Below are positions 45,177-53,858 of a stretch of 64,000 nt of DNA, one piece after another; within the stretch, counting starts at the first letter, position 1, and each line of letters opens with the position of its first letter. The stretch is from Verrucomicrobiota bacterium (GTDB taxonomy: Bacteria; Verrucomicrobiota; Verrucomicrobiia; Limisphaerales; JADJPG01), in contig JADJPG010000045.1 in the NCBI GenBank assembly GCA_016713365.1, positions 3,358 to 67,357 on the forward strand, given 5' to 3'. The translations under genes were made by a program, and so were the position numbers. The notes beneath the pieces were generated by a model. It saw only the letters and a program-made list of their open reading frames with translations, made no database searches and was not told where the DNA came from.

Positions 45177-46310
45177 TTACAGCTTTTGTGGCGTGTGCTT
45201 GAACTTGCGCGGACGGCCGAAGCTCACCCACTCGATCACATACATGTCGCCACGCGAATCGACGCACATGGCGTGTGGCGCGAAGAATTTGTCCGGATGC
45301 TGATCGGTCAGCTCCTTCTTCGCACCCATGCTGCCGTTCGGGATGTCCTTGCCGTCACCGAGATGCGCCACGAGCTTGTCCTCCGCGTCGAAAATGGTGA
45401 CGCGGCTCGAGAGGTCGGGAACGTAGATGTAGCCCTTGTGCTGGTAGAAGCAGCAGGGATTACGCACGTCGCCCTTGAGCGTGCGTTTGTATTCGAGCTC
45501 CAGCGAGAAGACCTCGACGCGATCATTGTGGCGGTCCGCGATGTAAACTTCCGGCTCGCGGCCCTTGAGCGTCTTGATCCAGATGCCGTGGCAGGTGTTG
45601 AACTGGCCGTGTTCCTTGCCGCGACCGCCGATGGTCTTGAGGTGCTTGAAATTCTTGTCGAACCGGCTGACGCGCTGGCTGCCGTAGCCGTCCACGACGT
45701 AAATGTCTCCATTTGGTGCGACCGCGACGTCGGTCGGATTTGTCCATTCGAACTTCTGGGCGGTGGAACCTTCGCGCGCGACATTGCCGATCTCGTAGAG
45801 AATCTTGCCCTTGAGATCCGTCTTGTAGACGCGCTTGCCGATTTTCGCGCCGTCTTTGCCGTTGGCGACGTTCTCCGTCCAGTAGAAGAACTCGCCCATC
45901 GGCTCCTTGCTCCAGTAAAGGCAGTGCGCCGTGTCCTTCACCTGCGTGGGCGAGAGGCTGACCTTTTCCGCGAAATCGGTCCCCCACGTTTCGAGCAGAT
46001 TGCCCTTCTTATCGAAGACCGCCACGGCGGGGTTCGTGGAACGCGACGTCACATACACGCGATCCTGACCGTCCACCACGATGCCGCAACCGAATCCGTA
46101 GTTCATGCCCGCGGGCAGCGCTCCCCAGCCTTCCACCAGTTCATAGGTGTGATAACCGCTGCCGATGCGGATGCCGGGTTTCGCGGGCGCCGCGGTTTTG
46201 CAGCCAGGCAGCGAGAGGCTCGCGGCAAGGCCGGCGGTGGCGGTGCCGGCGAGCTTGAGGAAGTCGCGACGCGTCTGGCGGACGGGGAAAAGATACTCGT
46301 TGGTGTGCAT
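45177..46310 (-). CDS. Tat-exported NHL/six-bladed beta-propeller protein
   Basis: A 377-residue protein. The twin-arginine signal QTRRDFLKLAGTATAGLAAS lies at about 12-31, followed by a lipobox-like LPGC. The mature part shows NHL-type blades: GIVVDGQDRVYVTSRS, AVFDKKGNLLETWG, DVAVAPNGDIYVVDGYGSQR, FNTCHGIWIKTLKG, YVPDLSSRVTIFDAEDKLV and HAMCVDSRGDMYVIEWVS. Family relatives include hypothetical streptogramin-lyase-like or peptidylglycine-type propellers, but no catalytic site can be named. Export in folded state suggests a cofactor or metal. The frame start at MHTNEYLFPVRQTRRD is plausible. Confidence 0.87.
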   Translation of the reverse strand: MHTNEYLFPVRQTRRDFLKLAGTATAGLAASLSLPGCKTAAPAKPGIRIGSGYHTYELVEGWGALPAGMNYGFGCGIVVDGQDRVYVTSRSTNPAVAVFDKKGNLLETWGTDFAEKVSLSPTQVKDTAHCLYWSKEPMGEFFYWTENVANGKDGAKIGKRVYKTDLKGKILYEIGNVAREGSTAQKFEWTNPTDVAVAPNGDIYVVDGYGSQRVSRFDKNFKHLKTIGGRGKEHGQFNTCHGIWIKTLKGREPEVYIADRHNDRVEVFSLELEYKRTLKGDVRNPCCFYQHKGYIYVPDLSSRVTIFDAEDKLVAHLGDGKDIPNGSMGAKKELTDQHPDKFFAPHAMCVDSRGDMYVIEWVSFGRPRKFKHTPQKL

Positions 46311-46400
46311 GAGATGTTCGGTGAATCAGTTGCTGTTCATTAAGGAGACGTTCCGGCGCGAGTCCAGATTGAAAAAACCTCAGCGAGCAGAATCGCAGAA

Positions 46401-46435
46401 AACAAAAAACCGGCGCCAGCGAGAGCCGGCACCGG
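46401..46435 (-). terminator. Rho-independent terminator of the DUF5069 gene
   Basis: CCGGCGCC (46410-46417) pairs with GGCACCGG (46428-46435), allowing one G:T pair. On the minus strand GTTTTTTGTTTTC follows. It lies about 30 bp after the stop at 46466. Confidence 0.75.
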
Positions 46436-46465
46436 TTGGAAGATTCGTCTGGGACGAACGCGCGC

Positions 46466-46911
46466 TTACTTCAGCGCGGCCTGATGGAACTCGAACCAGT
46501 CATCGAGGTTGTTCAGGTTGATGGCGTCGTGGCAGACCGAGCCTTCGTCGGTGATGCCGCTCGCGCTGAGGATGCTCTTGCGCGTGCCGTCGTCGTGATT
46601 GTAGCCCTGAATTGCGCGATTGCTCTTGTCGATCGTGGCCTTGTCGAGCTTCACGCCCGGCTGGCTCTTCACCCAGGCCTCGAACTGAGGATAGGTCGGC
46701 TTGGTGTCGGTGATGTATTTCTTCACGGCGTCGGCGTTGAGACCGAGCGCGCCGATGACCATCATGTCGTAGCCCTTGCCGATGCCAGGATAGCCGGCCG
46801 CGAGCTTGCCGCGGGCTTCGAGGAAACTTTCTGCCAGAGGCGGGGCAGGTGGAGAACGCCGAGAGGACCGGCCGTGCCGGAGCTAATCAGGGGGACGTAG
46901 GTGTCAGCCAT
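46466..46911 (-). CDS. DUF5069 domain protein, frameshifted
   Basis: The gene starts at 46911 with MADTYVPLISSGTAGPLGVL and HLPRLWQKVS, then the frame breaks near 46831. The next frame reads LEARGKLAAGYPGIGKGYD and continues as MMVIGALGLNADAVKKYITD to the stop at 46466. GTTTCCTCGAAG would give VSLEARG if one C is added, so a single missing base in a C run explains the break. Restored, the protein has about 148 residues and matches the DUF5069 pattern (LPR ... GYDMMV ... YPQFEAWVK ... HDAINLNNLDDW). The function is unknown. An in-frame start downstream (46765) would lack the N-terminal third. Confidence 0.75.
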
Positions 46912-47101
46912 AGATTTGATTTTTTGGTTTTATTGAACGAATTGCGAGCCGCAGATTAGGAACAACGTTCGCGCAGGGTCAACGGGAATTTCCCCGGCGA
47001 CGTCTATCTTGCGCGAAAGGTGACGTGGCGCTTTCCGCTGGCCGAAATGTGCAGTCGGCGGCAAGGTCTGGTCGTAAACCACAACCGACGAAGTTGAAGC
47101 G

Positions 47102-47716
47102 ATGGCAACAAGGCTGATCGAGATTTCCCGCGAAGCCACGGTGCTCGGCACGTTGCCGGAGACCGAGGCGCGTGAATTACTTGCCGCCGGTTTCCTCAAA
47201 ACAACCGATCAATTCCGGGCCGAGCCCGGTGTTGAGTTACGACCGATGGCCGCTTTGGTTTCGACTCGAGCCAATGAGGAGCGAAGTGGAACATGGTTCT
47301 CCAAAGCGAGGGATTCCATAGTATCCGCCGGCTCCGCGGTGGCGGGCACGGCGGGAGAACTCGCCAGCCCAGCATGGCGTCTGACCCGAGCCACGCAGTC
47401 GAGGGCTGTCGAGATTCCTGACCGTCTCTTGTCCGCCTTCCTTCCCCAGATCCAGAAGATCATCACTGGCTTGTTGGAGACAAAACCATTTCAGGCGGTT
47501 CGCGACGGCGTCCGCGATGACGATCTGATGCAAAAGGTGTTTGGCGCCACCTATGATTGTCTGCCGAAGCCGGTCTGCCGCTTTGTCAGCGAAACGCAGT
47601 TCATCGCCTTCTGCGTGAAGCATCGCAGCCAGTTGCTCGGCGATTCCGCTCAATCGACACCGAAACTTCCGCCGACACCTGACCGCGAGGTAGTGCTGGC
47701 GCCGGATATTTTCTGA
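47102..47716 (+). CDS. Hypothetical protein
   Basis: I do not recognise this 204-residue protein. The first 45 residues (MATRLIEISREATVLGTLPE and the following segment) look like a small two-helix domain. A middle stretch SKARDSIVSAGSAVAGTAGE is Ala/Gly-rich and could be amphipathic. The rest (LLSAFLPQIQKIITGLLETK, CLPKPVCRFVSETQFIAFC) has three cysteines and no known motif. There is no signal peptide. Codon pattern and an ATG start support it as a real gene. It is followed 37 bp later by a propeller gene on the same strand. Confidence 0.6.
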   Translation: MATRLIEISREATVLGTLPETEARELLAAGFLKTTDQFRAEPGVELRPMAALVSTRANEERSGTWFSKARDSIVSAGSAVAGTAGELASPAWRLTRATQSRAVEIPDRLLSAFLPQIQKIITGLLETKPFQAVRDGVRDDDLMQKVFGATYDCLPKPVCRFVSETQFIAFCVKHRSQLLGDSAQSTPKLPPTPDREVVLAPDIF

Positions 47717-47752
47717 ATTCCCTGCGCGCGGGAATTCGTCATTACTCCTCGC

Positions 47753-48697
47753 ATGACCAAACAACTCCTGCTCGCTCTCGGCCTGTCTTTCTCCGTCCTG
47801 CTTCCATCACTCGCCGAACAAACTGGCCCCGCCCGGCGCGTCCTTGCGGCGGATGACTCGACACGCAAGCTCGCCATCATCGCGCCGGATGGTTCGGTGG
47901 AATGGGAGACGAAGGTCGGCGCGATTCACGACGCGTGGGTGTTGCCGAACGGGAACATCCTTTACCAACAAGGCTGGACGAAGATCGTCGAGGTCACGCC
48001 CGACAAGCAGACCGTTTGGGAATACGACTCGGCCAAGATGAACGGCAACGAAGGCAAGCGCGTCGAGGTCCACGCGTTTCAGCGTCTCACGGACGGCTCG
48101 ACGATGATCGCGGAGTCCGGCCCGGCGCGCATCATCGAGGTGGATAAAGCCGGGAAAATTCTGCGCGAGGTGAAGCTCAAGGTGAACAACCCGAACGCGC
48201 ACAGCGACACCCGGCTTGTGCGGAAAATTGCGAACGGCAACTACCTCGTCGCGCACGAGAGCGATGGCTTCGTCCGCGAATACGACGCGACTGGGAATAT
48301 TGTCTGGGACTACGAAGTGCCGCTCTTCGGCAAGCCGCGCAAGGGCGGCCACGGCCCCGAGGCGTTCGGCAACTCGCTCTTCAGCGCCATCCGCCTCGAG
48401 AACGGCAACACGCTCATCGGCGGCGGCAACGGCCATTGCGTGCTCGAAGTCACGCCGCAGAAAGAAATCGTCTGGAAGCTGGAACAGAACGATTTGCCTG
48501 GCATCACGCTCGCGTGGGTCACACGCGTCGAGCGTCTGCCGAATGGGAACACGCGCTTCGGCAACTGCCACGCCGGCTCGGAGAACCCGCAGTTCATCGA
48601 AGTGACGAAGGACAAGAAAGTCGTGTGGACCTTCAAGGACTTCAAAAACTTCGGCAACTCCATGCCCGTGCAAGCGGTGCTCGAAGCGAACAGGTGA
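47753..48697 (+). CDS. Secreted beta-propeller protein (PQQ-like/arylsulfotransferase-like fold)
   Basis: A 314-residue exported protein with signal peptide MTKQLLLALGLSFSVLLPSL (1-20, then AEQ). Repeated blades with the [DN]G..W motif are visible: KLAIIAPDGSVEWETKVGAI, LPNGNILYQQGWTKIVEVT, KQTVWEYDSA, NGNYLVAHESDGFVREYD, GNIVWDYEVPLFG and NGNTLIGGGNGHCVLEVT. This fits PQQ-like or arylsulfotransferase-like propellers. The calcium or cofactor site is not clear, and no catalytic residue can be assigned. Substrate unknown. Confidence 0.8.
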   Translation: MTKQLLLALGLSFSVLLPSLAEQTGPARRVLAADDSTRKLAIIAPDGSVEWETKVGAIHDAWVLPNGNILYQQGWTKIVEVTPDKQTVWEYDSAKMNGNEGKRVEVHAFQRLTDGSTMIAESGPARIIEVDKAGKILREVKLKVNNPNAHSDTRLVRKIANGNYLVAHESDGFVREYDATGNIVWDYEVPLFGKPRKGGHGPEAFGNSLFSAIRLENGNTLIGGGNGHCVLEVTPQKEIVWKLEQNDLPGITLAWVTRVERLPNGNTRFGNCHAGSENPQFIEVTKDKKVVWTFKDFKNFGNSMPVQAVLEANR

Positions 48698-48715
48698 GAT
48701 GAGGCATTCGAGGCT

Positions 48716-49141
48716 ATGAGGAAACAAATCACACTGGTTCTCACGATTGCATTCATGGGATTGGCCGGGTGTGAGCGCAAACATGCGATAGCACAAAGGA
48801 AGAGCACTATGACCCTAGAGCAGATGGAGGAAATGTTCGCAAACATGCGTGCCGAGACGAAGTGGGATGTGGATGGCGAGATGTTGTGGGGCTACTTCTT
48901 TACCGACACGGACCCTACCAAGCTGGAGCGTGCTTCCAAGAGACTGGTCGATTTGGGTTATCGGTTGGTTAAGATTTATCCCACCGACGACAAGAGCACA
49001 TGCTTTCTACACATCGAGCGTGTTGAGAAACACACCCCTCGGACGCTTCAGGCGCGCAATGTCGAGTTCGAGAAACTAGCGACCGAGCTTGGTCTGGAGT
49101 CTTATGATGGTATGGATGTCGGCCCGGTTTTAAAGCAGTGA
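48716..49141 (+). CDS. RraB-like domain lipoprotein
   Basis: A 141-residue protein. MRKQITLVLTIAFMGLAGC ends in a lipobox (LAGC, cysteine at 19), so it is probably exported and lipid-anchored. Residues about 45-138 resemble the RraB/RNase E inhibitor B fold (LWGYFFTDTDPTKLERASKR, LVDLGYRLVKI, LATELGLESYDGMDVG). Known RraB proteins are cytoplasmic, so this location would be unusual. The match is by eye only. The stop overlaps the GTG of the next gene (GTGA), and the gene is less G+C-rich than its neighbours. Confidence 0.6.
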   Translation: MRKQITLVLTIAFMGLAGCERKHAIAQRKSTMTLEQMEEMFANMRAETKWDVDGEMLWGYFFTDTDPTKLERASKRLVDLGYRLVKIYPTDDKSTCFLHIERVEKHTPRTLQARNVEFEKLATELGLESYDGMDVGPVLKQ

Positions 49142-52100
49142 GAGCGACGATGATGTGGTCAAACCAGCATAGCTGTGGACGCGTTTTCGGCGCACTGATG
49201 GTTTTGCTGTCCTTCTGCATTGGCTCACACGCAGCTACTACTGACCTCACCTTCTTCGAGAACAAAATCCGTCCCCTGCTCGCCGACCAGTGCTACTCCT
49301 GCCACAGCGCCAAAGCGGAGAAGACCAAGGGCGGGCTGCGTGTCGATTCGCTCGAATCGTTGCTCAAGGGCGGCGACAGCGGACCCGCGCTCGTTCCTGG
49401 CGACGCCGAGAAAAGTCTGCTCATCAAAGCCGTCCGCTACGTCGATCCGGATCTCCAGATGCCGCCGAAGGGCAAGAAACTTTCAGAACGCCAAATTGCT
49501 GACCTCACGCAATGGGTAAAAGCCGGCGCGCCCTGGCCCGAGACCGACAAAGCCGCCGTGCGCCCGACGAAGGTGTCGCACGAGATCGCGGAGAAGGACC
49601 GGAGTTGGTGGGCATTCCAGCCGATTCGCCGTCCCGAGCCGCCGCTCGTAACTCGTAAATCGCAAATCGTAAATCCCATCGACTCCTTTATCCGCGCCGA
49701 GCTTGATGCCAAGCATCTCAAGCCCAACCCGCCCGCGACAAAACGCGAACTCATCCGCCGCGCTTACTTCGACCTCATCGGCCTGCCTCCGACGCCCGAG
49801 CAGATCGCTGCGTTCGAGAAGGACAAGTCGCCCGATGCCTGGGCGCAGCTCATCGACCACCTTCTCTCCCTCCCGCAATACGGCGAGCGCTGGGGCCGTC
49901 ACTGGCTCGATGTCGCGCGCTTCGCCCAGAGCAACGGCTACGAGCGCGACGGCGAGAAGCCGGAGTCGTGGCGTTATCGCGACTACGTGGTGCGCGCGTT
50001 CAACGAGGACAAGCCCTACGACCAGTTCATCCGCGAACAGATTGCCGGCGACGAATTGGAGCGCGTGACGTTCGATTCGATCATTGCCACCGGCTTCCAT
50101 CATCTCGGCGTGCGCGACGACGAGCCGGACGACAAACGCATGGCCGAGTTCGACGAGCTCGACGACATGCTCTCCACCACGGGCTCGGCGTTCCTCGGCC
50201 TCACCATCGGCTGCGCGCGTTGTCACGAGCACAAGTTCGATCCCATTCCGCAGGCTGATTACTACTCGTTGCTCAGCTTCTTCCGGAACATCCGTCTCTA
50301 CGAATCGCCGAAGTACACGCTCGATTCCGCGAACTATGTTCCGCTCGCCGAACCCGCGAAGCTGGCTGAGTGGCGTTCTGCTCGTGACGCGCGCGTGAAG
50401 GCGCTCGAGGACAAGGTCGCCGCCGCGAAGGACGAGGCGGAGAAGAAGAAGTTGAACCAGCAGATCGAAGCCGCGAAAGGCGAGAAGCCTCCGTTCGAAT
50501 TCGCGCTTGGCGTGCGCGAGCGTGGTGCGAAGCCGCCGCCCACGCACGTCCTGATCCGCGGCAACGCCGGCAATCCTGGCGTTGAAGTGCAGCCGGCGTT
50601 TCTCTCCGTTCTCCGTAGCAGCCGACGTGAGTCGGCTCAAATTGCTGTCGCGGGAGATCAGAGCCGGCTCACGCCAGCTGCTACCAGCGAAAGCAGCGGA
50701 CGCCGTCGCGTCTTCGCCAACTGGGTTGCCAGCGCCGAGAATCCGCTCACCGCCCGCGTGATGGTGAACCGCATCTGGCGCCATCACTTCGGGAACGGGA
50801 TCGTGAAGACGACGTCCGACTTCGGTCGCGCCGGCACGCTGCCCACGCATCCGCAGTTGCTCGACTGGCTCGCGGCGGAGTTCATCGCGAACGGCTGGTC
50901 GATCAAGAAGCTGCACCGCACGATCATGCTCTCGCAGACCTACCAGATGTCGTCGCGCGCGGAGAACGCGAAGGCCAACGCGGTCGATCCCGGCAACGAT
51001 TTGCTCTGGCGCCAAAACCTGCGCCGGCTCGAAGCCGAGGCGCTGCGCGACACGATGCTGGCCATCAGCGGCCGGCTGAATCCGAAGATGGGCGGGCGCG
51101 GATTCTTCCCGCATCTCAGCGGCGAAGTGCTCGCCGGCCAGTCGCGCCCCGGACTCGATTGGGAACTCTCCAGCGCCGAGGAGAAATCGCGTCGCAGTCT
51201 CTACGCCTACGTCCGCCGCACCATGTCGGTGCCGATGCTCGACACATTTGATTACAGCAACACGACCTCGCCCTTGAGCGAACGCCCGGTCACGACGGTT
51301 GCGCCTCAGGCGCTGCTGCTGCTGAACGACGCTTTCATGCGCGAGCAGGCCGCGGCCTTTGCGGACCGGTTGGAGAAGAATTCCACGAACCTCCTCTCCC
51401 CGTCCCTCTCCTCCATTTCCAACGGAGGAGAAGGTGCCCGAAGGGCGGGAGAGGAGGCTCGTGGGAAGGACTTGTTCGTCACCCGTGGCTTCCAACTCGC
51501 CGTCGGACGCGAGCCGACGAAGCGCGAACGCCAGCTCGCCCGCGACTTCGTCGAGCGACAGGAACGCGAGTTCGCCGGACTGCGCACGCGGATGACCTTC
51601 CGTCCGGATGCGCCGACGTCTCTTTCCGACGGCTACATGGGCAAGCTGAAGGCCGCGGATTTTCTCATCGGACCTCAGGCGGGTTGGACCTACCAGCGCG
51701 GCCGCTGGTCGGGCGGTTACGAAGGCATTCGCTCGGTCGAACGCGATCGCGGACCATTCGCTCTCGCGGAGGCCGCGTCCCTCTCCAATGGAACGATCGA
51801 AGCCCGGGTCACGCTTCACACCGCGTGTGAAACGGCTGGTATCGCCTTCCGTGCTTCAGCGAAGGACCACGAACTTCTTGGCTACGAAGTCGTTTTCGAG
51901 CCGCGCGAACAGCGAGTCGTGCTGCGCCGTCACGCGGGCGAACTCACGGAGCTGGCCCGGGTCCCAGCCGATGTCCCGACCGGTCGCAGCGTGTCATTGA
52001 AAATTCACGCGACGGACGCGCGCCTCCGCGTCTGGCTCGGCGATGATTCCAACCCTGTCATCGATGTGAGCGATGCAAAACCGCTGCTCACCGCTGGTCA

Positions 52101-52275
52101 GGTGGGCGTGCGTTCCTGGGGCGCAGCATTGAGCGTGGATGATCTGGCGTTGAAGCCGGACGGCGCTTCTCCCGTCTCCATTCGCGACGAACAACTCCCG
52201 TCGCCCGATCGCCGGGCCCGCGAGGCTCTCTGCCTATTGCTGCTGAATTTGAACGAGGTCGTGTACGTCGATTAA
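49138..52275 (+). CDS. PSCyt1-DUF1549-DUF1553 protein
   Basis: A 1045-residue secreted protein of the planctomycete/verrucomicrobial cytochrome family. After a signal (about 20-32, ALMVLLSFCIGSHA) a PSCyt1 heme motif CYSCH lies at 52-56, with a distal Met probably in LQMPPKGKKLS. DUF1549 covers about 175-385 (LIGLPPTPEQIAAFE, GRHWLDVARFAQSNGY, TIGCARCHEHKFDP, a second CxxCH). DUF1553 covers about 520-750 (NPLTARVMVNRIWRHHFGNG, LRRLEAEALRDTMLA, TVAPQALLLLNDAF). A concanavalin-like segment sits at about 815-1015 before the family end ALCLLLLNLNEVVYVD. Two repeat elements are read in frame (50615-50684 and 51391-51456). It pairs with the DUF1501 gene downstream. Biochemical role unknown. Confidence 0.88.
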   Translation: MRATMMWSNQHSCGRVFGALMVLLSFCIGSHAATTDLTFFENKIRPLLADQCYSCHSAKAEKTKGGLRVDSLESLLKGGDSGPALVPGDAEKSLLIKAVRYVDPDLQMPPKGKKLSERQIADLTQWVKAGAPWPETDKAAVRPTKVSHEIAEKDRSWWAFQPIRRPEPPLVTRKSQIVNPIDSFIRAELDAKHLKPNPPATKRELIRRAYFDLIGLPPTPEQIAAFEKDKSPDAWAQLIDHLLSLPQYGERWGRHWLDVARFAQSNGYERDGEKPESWRYRDYVVRAFNEDKPYDQFIREQIAGDELERVTFDSIIATGFHHLGVRDDEPDDKRMAEFDELDDMLSTTGSAFLGLTIGCARCHEHKFDPIPQADYYSLLSFFRNIRLYESPKYTLDSANYVPLAEPAKLAEWRSARDARVKALEDKVAAAKDEAEKKKLNQQIEAAKGEKPPFEFALGVRERGAKPPPTHVLIRGNAGNPGVEVQPAFLSVLRSSRRESAQIAVAGDQSRLTPAATSESSGRRRVFANWVASAENPLTARVMVNRIWRHHFGNGIVKTTSDFGRAGTLPTHPQLLDWLAAEFIANGWSIKKLHRTIMLSQTYQMSSRAENAKANAVDPGNDLLWRQNLRRLEAEALRDTMLAISGRLNPKMGGRGFFPHLSGEVLAGQSRPGLDWELSSAEEKSRRSLYAYVRRTMSVPMLDTFDYSNTTSPLSERPVTTVAPQALLLLNDAFMREQAAAFADRLEKNSTNLLSPSLSSISNGGEGARRAGEEARGKDLFVTRGFQLAVGREPTKRERQLARDFVERQEREFAGLRTRMTFRPDAPTSLSDGYMGKLKAADFLIGPQAGWTYQRGRWSGGYEGIRSVERDRGPFALAEAASLSNGTIEARVTLHTACETAGIAFRASAKDHELLGYEVVFEPREQRVVLRRHAGELTELARVPADVPTGRSVSLKIHATDARLRVWLGDDSNPVIDVSDAKPLLTAGQVGVRSWGAALSVDDLALKPDGASPVSIRDEQLPSPDRRAREALCLLLLNLNEVVYVD
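50615..50684. repeat. GTAGC-type paired hairpin repeat inside the DUF1553 gene
   Basis: The left arm (50615-50638) starts GTAGCA and contains GCCGAC-GTGA-GTCGGC, the same hairpin as at 17566. The right arm (50661-50684), read on the minus strand, starts GTAGCA and contains GCTGGC-GTGA-GCCGGC. The reading frame passes through, adding about 23 residues (RSSRRESAQIAVAGDQSRL and the following TPAATS) in the linker between the DUF1549 and DUF1553 domains. Confidence 0.85.
51391..51456. repeat. CTCCTCTCCC-type inverted repeat inside the DUF1553 gene
   Basis: CTCCTCTCCC (51391-51400) pairs with GGGAGAGGAG (51447-51456), and an inner CTCCTCC/GGAGGAG pair lies between. It resembles the C+T-rich intergenic repeats at 14077 and 21229. 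In frame it encodes NLLSPSLSSISNGGEGARR and the following AGEEARG at about residues 751-776. Confidence 0.7.
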
Positions 52276-52278
52276 CCT

Positions 52279-53593
<1,315 letters not shown>

Positions 53594-53604
<11 letters not shown>

Positions 53605-53761
53605 AGCCGCGGTGGACAAGCATCACATCCGCGACCTGCACGCGACGCTGCTTCACCTCATGGGCCTCGACTACGAGAAGCTCACTTACTTCTACGGTGG
53701 GCTGAATCAAAAGCTCACGGGTGTGGTGGAGCCGGAGGTTATCCGTCGCATGGTGAGTTGA
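53594..53761 (+). pseudogene. Detached C-terminal remnant of the DUF1501 gene
   Basis: From the ATG at 53594 the frame reads MRPEAAVDKHHIRDLHATLL, HLMGLDYEKLTYFYGGLNQK and LTGVVEPEVIRRMVS. It is clearly the conserved end of a DUF1501 protein, now out of frame with the main part. It is unlikely to be a separate protein. Confidence 0.75.
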
Positions 53762-53858
53762 CCGACCTTAGGTCAGGGCTTGCCAGAGTCGTCGGTTCTC
53801 AAGCACAAAGAGGCGCGTCGGATGTCTGCCCGGTGATGGCCGACATCGACCTGGCACC

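Noticed and set aside
49483..51819. 778-codon open frame antisense to the DUF1553 gene
   Set aside because: It shows Arg/Glu-rich antisense composition without domains. The sense frame carries the heme motif and family domains.
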